This document shows positions 6,947-14,174 of a DNA stretch of 14,557 nt, in pieces. Location of the stretch: positions 1-14,557 of the forward strand of contig DATHPK010000309.1 in NCBI GenBank assembly GCA_035483935.1. Direction: 5' to 3'. The notes below the pieces were generated by a model. The model saw nothing but the letters and a program-made list of their open reading frames with translations. It was not told the DNA's origin and searched no databases. The DNA is from Bog-473 sp035483935 (GTDB lineage: Bacteria > Actinomycetota > Acidimicrobiia > Acidimicrobiales > RAAP-2). Within the stretch, counting starts at the first letter, position 1. Every line of letters starts with the position of its first letter. Both the position numbers and the translations under genes were made by a program.

Positions 6947-6987
6947 CTGTCGCTCCACGTGCGCATCGGCCTCCAACAGGTGGCTCG

Positions 6988-6993
6988 ACCCTA
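6988..6993 (-). promoter_or_regulatory. -10-like TAGGGT of the catabolic operon, inside an inverted repeat
   Basis: On the minus strand TAGGGT (TAnnnT type) lies about 42 bases upstream of the leader ORF ATG, so a start near 6981 would give a roughly 35-base 5' UTR containing the GGAG. The box overlaps a perfect inverted repeat, GACCCT (6987-6992) and AGGGTC (6997-7002) with a four-base centre, which could be a repressor operator covering the -10. No good -35 is visible at 17-18 bases upstream. It is the only promoter-like site I can support in the 6947-7146 gap. Confidence 0.35.
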
Positions 6994-7125
6994 GCCAGGG
7001 TCAGGCCGAAGCCGTTTTGGGGGTGGCGGACCGGAAGGCGGCCGCCAACGTCACGGCGAGCCCTCAGAGGTCCGCGGCATCCAACGTCCCGGCTCAGAAG
7101 AGTGCTTGGCCGGCATGAGCGCCAG

Positions 7126-7141
7126 CCGGGAGAGACCCCGG
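7126..7141 (-). terminator. Weak hairpin directly after the pentapeptide gene
   Basis: CCGGG (7126-7130) and CCCGG (7137-7141) pair around a 6-base loop, starting six bases beyond the TAG stop of the 807-residue secreted protein. The stem is short and no T tract follows on the minus strand, so it is a poor intrinsic terminator. It may be a GC hairpin that slows polymerase or protects the 3' end. Confidence 0.25.
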
Positions 7142-7146
7142 TCGGT

Positions 7147-9570
7147 CTAAGGCGAAACGATGAGCTCGAAATCTTGGGTGGCGGTCCCGGCCTTGCTCGT
7201 GGCGGTGATCTTGACCGGGTAGGTCCTCCCCGCGGTCGCTTTGGGAGTTCCCTCGATGATGCCCGCATCGATCGATACCCCGGACGGGAGCCCCGACGCC
7301 CGAATCGTTGGAGCCGGGTAGCCGGCATCGGTCACGGCAAATGGCGTCATGGCCACACCACCGGTAACGGTGTCGCTGGCAACACTCGTGATCGCCGGTG
7401 CCTGATAGACGGTCAGGACGAAGGCCTGGTTGACGGGTGGCCCGACCCCGTTGGTGGCGGTGATCGTGATCGGGTAGGCGCCTCCGGCCGTGGGTCCTGG
7501 TTCCCCGGTGAGGGTGGCCGTGCCGTCTCCGTTGTCGGTGAAGTTCACCCCGCCCGGCAGGGTGGAGGTCGTGATCGTGGGCAGCGGGTTGCCGTACACG
7601 GTGAGGACGGGGAACGAGAAGGCGACCCCGGCCGTCGCCGTGTACTTCGCGCTGGACCTGAATGTCGGGGCTTGGTCCATGGTGAAGTGGAGTACCTGAT
7701 TGCCCTTCGGCTGGCCTTTGACGATGACCCGGATGGTCGCCCAGTTCTGGGACAGGTCTTTGACCCAGGGAGTTCCCGAAATCGTCGCCGTTCCGTTGTG
7801 GTTGTCGACCAACCGGAGACCTTGTGGCAGCTCGAAACCCCTGATTCTCGGGACCGCAGTGCTGCAGGTCGTCACCGTGAAGTGGAACGGGCTCCCCACC
7901 ACCGCGGTGACCGAAGGTTCGCTGGTCACGACCGGAGGATCGCAATCGGCGGCCACAACCGTGACCGAGGACGGTGCCGAGGTGACCACGACGTCCTGCG
8001 GGTTGGTCCCCGAGGCGGTGGCGACGTTGGTCACCGACCCGGCGACCATGTCCGCCAGGGTCACCGTGTAGGTCCCGCCGCAGGTCTCGGCCGCTCCGGG
8101 GGCCAAGGTGCCCGAAGTGCAGCTCACGGTGGGCACCAGGTCGTCGCTGACTCCAACGTCGACGAGCGTGGTGGTCCCGGTGTTGGCCACCAGGTAGCTG
8201 TAGGGGATGGTCTGACCCGCTGCGTTGTAGCCGGTCGAGGTGGTCGACTTGGTCAGGCTGATCGACGAGGTCGCCAAGCTGGCCAGCACCGTGACCGGGG
8301 ACGGGGCCGAGGTGACCACGACGTCCTGCGGGTTGGTCCCCGACGCCGTCGCGGTGTTGGTCACCGACCCGGCGTCCACGTCCGTCTGGGTCACCGTGTA
8401 CATCCCGGTGCAGGTCTCGGCTGCCCCGCCGGCGAGGGTGCTGAAGGGACACGTCACGGTCGGCACGAGAGCATCGCTGACGGCGACTCCGGTCATGGTC
8501 AGGGTCCCAGGGTTGGTCACCAGGTAGCTGTAGGGGATGGTCTGACCCGCTGCCCCGTAGCCGGACGAGGTGGTCGACATGGACAGCAGGAGCGGCGGCG
8601 ACAACAAGGAGAAACCGTGTCCGAGGCAGGTGCCGCCGTCGAAGTTGCTGTTCGTGCCGTCGGGGCAGGTGGTGTCGAGCCAGGTGACGCCGGTCACATC
8701 GGTTGTCGAGACGCCGGTGGCCTCGAACAGCGTGGCGTTCTCCAGGTTGGCGTCGACGAAATTGGTCCCCGCAAGGTCGGCGCCGGTGAGGTTGGAGCCG
8801 TCGAGATTGTCACCGGAGAAGTCGGCGTCGGTCAGGTTGGCATTCTCGAAGCCCGTGTCGAAGAGGGAGGTGCCGGTGAAGAGGGCGCCGGTGAGGTCGT
8901 CACCGGTGAACTTCGCCTCGCTCACGTTGGCGCCCGAGAGATTGATCCCGGGCATGTTGCCACCGATCAGGTTCGCCCCCCGCAGGTTCGCTCCGGCTCC
9001 GACGAGGTACCCGTTGAAGAAGACCCAGCCGACGGGGATCGACGCGGGGGTCCCGGTCACCTGACCGTTTACACCCGCCAGGACCGCTCCGGACAGCTGC
9101 GCTCCGGCCAGATCCGCAGCCTGGATGATGGTCCCCGAGAACGTCGCACCCGAGAACGTGGCCCCTGAGAAGTTGGCACGGGTGAAGGTGTCGCCATCGA
9201 GGTCGGCGTCGGTGAAGTTGGCGTTGGAGAAATCGGCCCTCTGGCCGAAGGAATTGGCGAGGTCGGCACCGGTAAAGTCGGAACCGGCAAAGTTGGCGCC
9301 GGTCAGGATGGTGCCGGTGAGGGTCGCATCCTGCAGGTTTGCCCCCGTCACCGTGGCGCCCTGAAAGTCGGCTCCCGCGAGGTCGGCACCGGAGAAATCC
9401 GCACCCGCGAGATTGCAGTGGTAGTAGTCCACCCCTGGCTGCGGAGACGCATTGCAGGTAATTGCGGCCTCGGCGGGCGCCACCATCACCACGGTGACAG
9501 AACCGAAGCCCACAGTCGCTCCTAGAACCGCCGCCACGCCGACCGCGCGGACCTTCACGAAGATATTCAT
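7147..9570 (-). CDS. Secreted pentapeptide-repeat / DUF7507-like / Ig-like fusion protein
   Basis: An 807-residue exported protein of unknown function. A Sec signal peptide with a long hydrophobic core ends at about APAEA|AITC (31-39). Pentapeptide repeats (A[DN]LxG type) fill about 52-166 and 193-282, split by a non-repeat insert near 168-190 (VTGTPASIPVGWVFFNG); such repeats form a right-handed quadrilateral beta-helix. Two near-identical beta domains follow (about 328-430 and 438-540), each with AGQTIPYSYLV, a C-x(12)-C pair and TNxATASGTNPQDVVVTSAP, as in DUF7507/DUF11 surface proteins. Three Ig-like He_PIG-type units end the protein (about 546-633, 634-722 and 723-807). No LPXTG motif or C-terminal membrane anchor is seen, so it is probably secreted or wall-associated by other means. 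ATG 9570 has GAGGGG eight bases upstream. It stands alone, divergent from the hydrolase at 9822. Confidence 0.85.
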   Translation of the reverse strand: MNIFVKVRAVGVAAVLGATVGFGSVTVVMVAPAEAAITCNASPQPGVDYYHCNLAGADFSGADLAGADFQGATVTGANLQDATLTGTILTGANFAGSDFTGADLANSFGQRADFSNANFTDADLDGDTFTRANFSGATFSGATFSGTIIQAADLAGAQLSGAVLAGVNGQVTGTPASIPVGWVFFNGYLVGAGANLRGANLIGGNMPGINLSGANVSEAKFTGDDLTGALFTGTSLFDTGFENANLTDADFSGDNLDGSNLTGADLAGTNFVDANLENATLFEATGVSTTDVTGVTWLDTTCPDGTNSNFDGGTCLGHGFSLLSPPLLLSMSTTSSGYGAAGQTIPYSYLVTNPGTLTMTGVAVSDALVPTVTCPFSTLAGGAAETCTGMYTVTQTDVDAGSVTNTATASGTNPQDVVVTSAPSPVTVLASLATSSISLTKSTTSTGYNAAGQTIPYSYLVANTGTTTLVDVGVSDDLVPTVSCTSGTLAPGAAETCGGTYTVTLADMVAGSVTNVATASGTNPQDVVVTSAPSSVTVVAADCDPPVVTSEPSVTAVVGSPFHFTVTTCSTAVPRIRGFELPQGLRLVDNHNGTATISGTPWVKDLSQNWATIRVIVKGQPKGNQVLHFTMDQAPTFRSSAKYTATAGVAFSFPVLTVYGNPLPTITTSTLPGGVNFTDNGDGTATLTGEPGPTAGGAYPITITATNGVGPPVNQAFVLTVYQAPAITSVASDTVTGGVAMTPFAVTDAGYPAPTIRASGLPSGVSIDAGIIEGTPKATAGRTYPVKITATSKAGTATQDFELIVSP
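7951..8580 (-). repeat. Tandem 330-bp intragenic duplication (two DUF7507-like units)
   Basis: The two beta domains of the secreted protein are direct repeats with an exact 330-bp period. Identical long blocks occur at 8191 and 8521 (starting CAGGTAGCTGTAGGGGATGG) and at 7981 and 8311 (starting GGTGACCACGACGTCCTGCG). The first two-thirds of each unit have diverged more. The even period keeps the frame, 110 codons per unit. The blocks of identical DNA suggest recent duplication or gene conversion between the units. Confidence 0.85.
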
Positions 9571-9610
9571 TTGGGGTACCCCTCAGAATCCGACAGGTAC
9601 GCCCATTTTC

Positions 9611-9639
9611 TCAGGCGTTAACGCCCAAACGGGGGATGC
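9611..9639. repeat. GTTAAC direct repeat, copy 1 (contains 12-bp palindrome)
   Basis: This 29-base unit begins TCAGGCGTTAACGCCC and ends with ACGGGGGATGC. It contains the perfect palindrome GGCGTTAACGCC (9614-9625). It matches copy 2 except for a C/T, two C/G, an A/G and one extra G. Position and symmetry suit a dimeric regulator binding site, for which there is no direct proof. Confidence 0.6.
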
Positions 9640-9643
9640 TCGG

Positions 9644-9671
9644 TCAGGTGTTAACGGGCAGACGGGGATGC
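9644..9671. repeat. GTTAAC direct repeat, copy 2
   Basis: This 28-base unit begins TCAGGTGTTAACGGGC and ends with ACGGGGATGC. It starts 33 bp after copy 1, about three helical turns, so both GTTAAC cores would lie on the same face of the DNA. The palindrome is imperfect here (GGTGTTAACGGG), and only the core is kept. It could be a weaker second operator or a decayed copy. Confidence 0.6.
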
Positions 9672-9821
9672 CGACAAACAGCTCGCGACGGGTCCACGGA
9701 CGCGGCGCAGTCGAAGCCCGCTGAAGACGATGCTCACCGCCCACGCTCACTTCGGCGATCGCTGCCCGATGACCCTGTCGGCTGCCCCTGACACCGGCGA
9801 CGGACGTGGGAACCTGGCCCG

Positions 9822-11357
9822 GTGAGGGCGCCCGTCCGTTTGGGCCTCGCCGCGGCGCTGCTCGGCGGTGTTATCACCGCAGCCGCGTGCTCCTCGATTC
9901 CGGGCGACCGCTCGGCGGCCGGCCATGCCCGGCACCCGCACGCGGCGACGGCGACCACCAGCACCACGAGGACGGTCACCGTGACCGAGCCGCCGATCAC
10001 GCCGGTCGTCTGGACGCCGTGCAACGGCGGCCTCCAGTGCGGGACCCTCGTCGTGCCCCTCGACTACGCCGACCCCGGCAACGGCCAGACGATCTCCATG
10101 GCGGTGGCCCGCCACCCCGCGGAGGTCCCGGCGGACCGGATCGGGTCGCTGGTGATCGACCCGGGCGGTCCCGGCGTCTCCGGCGTCGACGACATGGCCA
10201 ACGAACTGAGCGCGCTCACCCCGGGCCTGCTCGACGACTTCGACATCGTCATGTTCGACCCCAGGGGTGTCGGTCGCAGCGACCCTGTGACCTGTGGCGA
10301 GAGGGCCGGAGCAGCGCCCTCGGCCCTACCCGACCCCGTGCCGACCAGCCCCAGCGCACAGGCGACCACGTTCGCCGGCTACCGCCAGTACGCGGCGAGC
10401 TGCGAGAAGGCCAGCGGCGCGGTGCTGCCCTACATCGGATCGGTCGACGCCGCCCGCGACCTGGAGCGGCTGCGGATCGCACTCGGTGACAGCGGGCTCA
10501 CGTACATGGGCCAGTCGTACGGATCGCTCCTCGGCCTCACGTACGCGTCCATGTTCCCGGCCCATGTGCGCGCCATGGTGCTCGACAGCGTGATCGACCC
10601 TGCGTTGAGCTTCGACCAGATCACCCAGGGCCAGGCCAACGGCTTCGAGGACTCGCTGCAGTCCTTCTTCTCCTGGTGCGCCGGCACGAACGCCTGCCCC
10701 TGGCATACGGGGACCGATCCGACGAGCACGCTCCTGGCGCAGATCGCCTCGAGTGCGGCGACCCCGGTCCCCGCCGGCAACGGTCGTACGGCCGGTGCCG
10801 GCGAGCTCTACGACGCGCTGTTGGCAGGCTTGTACTCACGGGTCGACTGGCCCGAGCTCGGCGACGCGCTCGCGGCCGACGCCGCCGGGGACGGCGCCCA
10901 GGTCGTCTCGATGGCGGACAACTACAACAAGAACGGGTCGTCCAACGGCGCCGATGCGGCTTTGGCCATCGACTGTCTCGATCACCCGGTGTCGAAGGAC
11001 CTTGGCGCGTACGGCTATCTCGCCGGTCTCTTCGGGGTGTCGGCGCCTGTGTTCGGCCCCCTGCTCGCCTGGGGCGAAGCCTCGTGCGCGGTCTGGCCCG
11101 CTCCGCCCACACGACTCGTCGGTCCGGTCGCCGCGGTCGGTGCGCCGCCCATCATGGTGGTCGGCACGACGGCCGACCCGGCCACGCCGTATCAGTGGGC
11201 CGTCAACGTCTCCCACGAGCTGCAACACGGCGTCCTGCTGACACGCGACGGCGTCGACCATGTGTCGTATTTCTACAGTTCCTGCGTCAGGGGCTATGTG
11301 CAGACGTACTTCGTGAGCGGCGTGGCGCCGCCCTCAGGCACGACCTGCACCTCGTAG
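9822..11357 (+). CDS. Secreted alpha/beta-hydrolase, tripeptidyl aminopeptidase type (possible lipoprotein)
   Basis: A 511-residue exported serine hydrolase of the SlpD/SlpE and tripeptidyl-aminopeptidase (TAP) group, which removes short peptides from protein N-termini; some relatives act on esters. The N-terminus has a signal peptide with a lipobox-like AAAC (Cys23), then a Thr-rich linker (44-55). The catalytic fold shows GSLVIDPGGPGVSG (108-121) with the oxyanion-loop GGPG, FDPRGVGRSD (145-154), the nucleophile elbow GQSYGS (Ser232), Asp452 in GTTADPATPY, and His480 in GVDHVSY, followed by a conserved C-terminal segment. Cysteine pairs in the cap region are consistent with an exported protein. 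GTG 9822 is the first start in frame; the ribosome binding site is weak (GGGAAC). Its stop lies nine bases before that of the convergent rhamnosidase gene. Lipid attachment is plausible but the lipobox is not ideal. Confidence 0.87.
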   Translation: MRAPVRLGLAAALLGGVITAAACSSIPGDRSAAGHARHPHAATATTSTTRTVTVTEPPITPVVWTPCNGGLQCGTLVVPLDYADPGNGQTISMAVARHPAEVPADRIGSLVIDPGGPGVSGVDDMANELSALTPGLLDDFDIVMFDPRGVGRSDPVTCGERAGAAPSALPDPVPTSPSAQATTFAGYRQYAASCEKASGAVLPYIGSVDAARDLERLRIALGDSGLTYMGQSYGSLLGLTYASMFPAHVRAMVLDSVIDPALSFDQITQGQANGFEDSLQSFFSWCAGTNACPWHTGTDPTSTLLAQIASSAATPVPAGNGRTAGAGELYDALLAGLYSRVDWPELGDALAADAAGDGAQVVSMADNYNKNGSSNGADAALAIDCLDHPVSKDLGAYGYLAGLFGVSAPVFGPLLAWGEASCAVWPAPPTRLVGPVAAVGAPPIMVVGTTADPATPYQWAVNVSHELQHGVLLTRDGVDHVSYFYSSCVRGYVQTYFVSGVAPPSGTTCTS

Positions 11358-11366
11358 CGGGGGAGG

Positions 11367-14174
11367 TCAACTGCTTGTGAAGCGGTAGCTCCCGCTGCCG
11401 ACCTCCAGCACCGCGACGCCGCCGGCGACCGAATAGACCGAGACGCCGGACGCCTTGCCGGCCGCGACGCCGCCCTCACGCACGCTGGACGCCGATGTGG
11501 CCGGAAGCTGTACGAGCGCGGTCAGGTTCGGTGGCATCGTCAGATCGAGCGCCGTGGCCCGGCCGCTCCGGTGCCAGTCGACCGAGACGGTGCCCGCAGT
11601 CGTGGGCACGGTCCCCGACGCCCGGGGCAGCCCCCGCAGTGGCGGCGCCACCGTGAGGCGCAGGGTCCCATCGGGGTTGGGCGCGCGAAAAGAGACGCCC
11701 AGCAGCGTCTCTTGCATCGCGACGAGCGCGGACGAGCCCCAGCCGTGCGACATGGAGTCGCCGATGAGGTCGCTCGGGGACCAGACCTCCCAGGTGAAGG
11801 TCCCACCGGCGGCGACGATCTGGGCCCATCCCGGGACAGATCTGTCGGTCAGCGTCCGCACCACCGCATCGGGCATGCCGGCTGCGGTCAGTCCGCGCAG
11901 GAGCTCGAGGCCGTGATTCGGCCCGAGATGTACGCCGAGTCCGGCGACGTACGCGCCGACCCGGGTGCTGTCCGCCGCGGGCACCACGCCGTAGGCGAGG
12001 GCGAGGGCGTTCGCCTCCTGCGAGGCGGAACTGCTCTGGGAACCGTTCGGCAGCAGGCCGTCGATGTACACGCCGTCCGCGCGCCGAAGTGTGGCATTGA
12101 CGGCCGCCGCCAACTCCGCCGCCCGGCCCTGCCAGAGCGATGTCCCCGCCGTATCGCCTGCCACCGATGCCAATTGCGACACCCGGTCGAACGCATTGAC
12201 CGCGAGGACGTTGCTCGCCGTGTCGGCGGCCACCGAGAGGTCGTATCCGTAGACGGGGTCGCCGTTGCTCTGGTCGGCCAGTCCGTAGAGGAGACCGTCA
12301 CCCGCTTGGCGAGCCGACCAGAGCCAGTCGGCGACCTTGCTCACGGACGGATAGAAGAGGATGGCTGTCGCCCGGTCGCCGGTGGAGGCGTAGTAGCGCC
12401 ACAGCCATTCGGGGTAACGGGCGGTGAATGTGCCGAAGAAGCGCGCCCCGTCGTCGTTCGGGTACACGGCATTCACGCGGCCGTCGGGCCAGTAACGCCG
12501 CTGCCCGCGCATGACGTCGCGCAACCCCTGCCAGGTGAGGTTCTGATCGCCGTAGGCGCGCATCACGCCTTCCGACTCGTTCGCGGCGTCCCAGACGAAC
12601 TGTCCCTTCTCCCGGGTCGGGGTGTCGATGAACTGCTCCTGGCTGCAGTACAGACATGAGTGGGCGGTCAGCTTCCACACGGCATCGAGCATGCGATCAC
12701 CCGACGAGAAGCTGGCCATGGGTATGTCGGGCATAGCCGCATGGCGGGCTATCGCCACGAACGGGTTCGTTGCGAGATTCGGCCCGGGGTTGTCGACCTG
12801 GAGGTACCGGAAGCCGAAGTAGGTGAATCCCTCGAAGGCCTGGGGGCCCGCTCCCAGGATGTAGGAGAAGGAGAGGTTCGTCCCCTGCGTCCCGTGCAGA
12901 GTCGAGACCTGACCATCGGGGTCGAGCAGGTAGCCCACGCGTCCCGTGACCGTGCGGCCGGGATCGCCTCCGCTGAACCGCACGAGCGGGCGCGCCGCGT
13001 ACACGGCTCCGAAGTCGGCCACCACGGCACCGCTCGGCAGCATGTGCACGCGTACCGGAAACACGTGCTGCTCCTGTATCCGGGTGCGCTGCGCGTACAA
13101 CGCAGTGAACGGTGCCGTGCCGGTCGGCCCGAGCGGCGTCGCCCTGGCCCAGGCGCTGTCGTCGAAACCGGGCTCGGACCAACCCTGGGGGTGTGCACGC
13201 CCGTCGACCCACTCGACGAAATCGCCGCCGTCGGAGTTGCGTTGCGGCGACGGGAGCCACTCGCCAGGCAGCTCGCGCCACGTGCCGTCGGTGCCGTACG
13301 TGACGTGGCGCCCGTCGCTGTACCACATCGTTACCTGGCACAAGAGGCCCGGTGCGGAGGTCGGGCGCCCCTGCCCACCGCCGTACCAACGATGCAGGAT
13401 GCCCAGCGCGTTCGGTCCACCGGAACGAATGACCCGCGAGATGTCGACGGCCCGCGTGTACTGCTCGTCGGGGTAGGAAAAGCTCGGCCAGGCGTCGAGG
13501 GCCTCGCCGTTCACGTACAGCCGGTAGGTGTGTGCCGCCGACACGTACGCCGTCGCGCGGTGCACCGCACCGGCCGGTGGTGTCACTTCCGTGCGCAGAT
13601 AGGTGACGCGGTCGGGTTGTGGCGATGTGCCGGCTGGTTCGAGCCATTGCGCCGTCCAGTTCGCCTCCCGCAGCGCCGTGGTGAACGGCATGGGTGCGGA
13701 CACGGGACCCCATCGAGGCCCGTATCCCCGCGCCTGCACGGTCCACGCGTAGGCGGCATCGCCGTCGAGGGCCGGTCCGCCGTAGGGCACGAATGCCTGT
13801 TGGGCACTCAGTACGGTGCCGCTGTCCCAGACCGGGCCCACCCGTCCGGGGTCGGTCCTGCGGACCACGATCCGGTATCCGTTCTGCATGGCCCCGCGCC
13901 CGCCCGAGCGCAACGTCCAGGCGAACTGGCAATCGTCCGGATCGATCCCCACGGCGGTTTCGAGGCCGTTGACCGTGAGGGAACCGGCTTGCAACGTCCC
14001 GCGCGGGACTGCCGCAACACCGACCACGTCCTCGGCGCCGGTCCGCAGGACCGCACCGCTGACCGCGTCCCGGCCCGTTGCGCCCGGCGCGGTGGCGGCG
14101 GCCGCCCCCGCGGACAGGGCGACGCCCGAACCCAAGAAGGCGCGGCGGCCGAACGAGGGACGCCCGGCGCTCAT
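11367..14174 (-). CDS. Tat-exported alpha-L-rhamnosidase (GH78)
   Basis: A 935-residue glycoside hydrolase expected to release terminal alpha-L-rhamnose from plant glycosides, pectic or bacterial polysaccharides outside the cell. The Tat signal is FGRRAFLGSGVALSAGAAA (8-26). Fibronectin/Ig-like sequence (about 66-168) and two beta-sandwich domains (about 172-480) precede the (alpha/alpha)6 barrel. DTPTREKGQFVWD supplies Asp517, Glu522 and Asp529, with the same 5- and 12-residue spacing as Asp567, Glu572 and Asp579 of Bacillus GL1 RhaB; Glu796 in FTWEVW matches its Glu841. HGWGSSA and a C-terminal beta domain follow. ATG 14174 (MSAGRPSFGRRAF) is chosen over a longer frame because it starts the Tat leader and overlaps the upstream stop (ATGA). 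The linkage specificity is unknown. Confidence 0.9.
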   Translation of the reverse strand: MSAGRPSFGRRAFLGSGVALSAGAAAATAPGATGRDAVSGAVLRTGAEDVVGVAAVPRGTLQAGSLTVNGLETAVGIDPDDCQFAWTLRSGGRGAMQNGYRIVVRRTDPGRVGPVWDSGTVLSAQQAFVPYGGPALDGDAAYAWTVQARGYGPRWGPVSAPMPFTTALREANWTAQWLEPAGTSPQPDRVTYLRTEVTPPAGAVHRATAYVSAAHTYRLYVNGEALDAWPSFSYPDEQYTRAVDISRVIRSGGPNALGILHRWYGGGQGRPTSAPGLLCQVTMWYSDGRHVTYGTDGTWRELPGEWLPSPQRNSDGGDFVEWVDGRAHPQGWSEPGFDDSAWARATPLGPTGTAPFTALYAQRTRIQEQHVFPVRVHMLPSGAVVADFGAVYAARPLVRFSGGDPGRTVTGRVGYLLDPDGQVSTLHGTQGTNLSFSYILGAGPQAFEGFTYFGFRYLQVDNPGPNLATNPFVAIARHAAMPDIPMASFSSGDRMLDAVWKLTAHSCLYCSQEQFIDTPTREKGQFVWDAANESEGVMRAYGDQNLTWQGLRDVMRGQRRYWPDGRVNAVYPNDDGARFFGTFTARYPEWLWRYYASTGDRATAILFYPSVSKVADWLWSARQAGDGLLYGLADQSNGDPVYGYDLSVAADTASNVLAVNAFDRVSQLASVAGDTAGTSLWQGRAAELAAAVNATLRRADGVYIDGLLPNGSQSSSASQEANALALAYGVVPAADSTRVGAYVAGLGVHLGPNHGLELLRGLTAAGMPDAVVRTLTDRSVPGWAQIVAAGGTFTWEVWSPSDLIGDSMSHGWGSSALVAMQETLLGVSFRAPNPDGTLRLTVAPPLRGLPRASGTVPTTAGTVSVDWHRSGRATALDLTMPPNLTALVQLPATSASSVREGGVAAGKASGVSVYSVAGGVAVLEVGSGSYRFTSS

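Larger units (their letters stand above)
9571..9821. other. Divergent intergenic region, pentapeptide protein / secreted hydrolase
   Basis: 251 bases between two genes that start away from each other, so it should hold both promoters. I see the GAGGGG ribosome binding site for the minus-strand gene at 9579-9584, a perfect GGGGTACCCC palindrome at 9573-9582 overlapping it, and the paired GTTAAC repeats at 9611-9671. No well-spaced -35/-10 pair stands out; TTAACG and TACCTG 16 bases apart on the minus strand is the best weak candidate. The right half (9672-9821) shows nothing I can name. An open frame across part of it is a shadow. Confidence 0.5.

Noticed and set aside
5377..9168. 1263-codon open frame on the plus strand
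   Set aside because: Gly/Arg/Val-rich composition and total overlap with four minus-strand genes with clear family motifs show it is an antisense shadow of GC-rich codons.
8641..9420. CRISPR-like or satellite repeats
   Set aside because: The short periodic pattern is the 15-base codon period of pentapeptide repeats, with no conserved direct repeat and no unique spacers.
7147..9570. Qnr/MfpA-type quinolone resistance protein
   Set aside because: Pentapeptide repeats suggested it, but the protein is exported and fused to surface-type domains, so it could not act on DNA gyrase.
9573..9582. GGGGTACCCC palindrome as a hairpin hiding the ribosome binding site
   Set aside because: With no spare loop bases only a three-pair stem could form, so a structural role in mRNA is doubtful.
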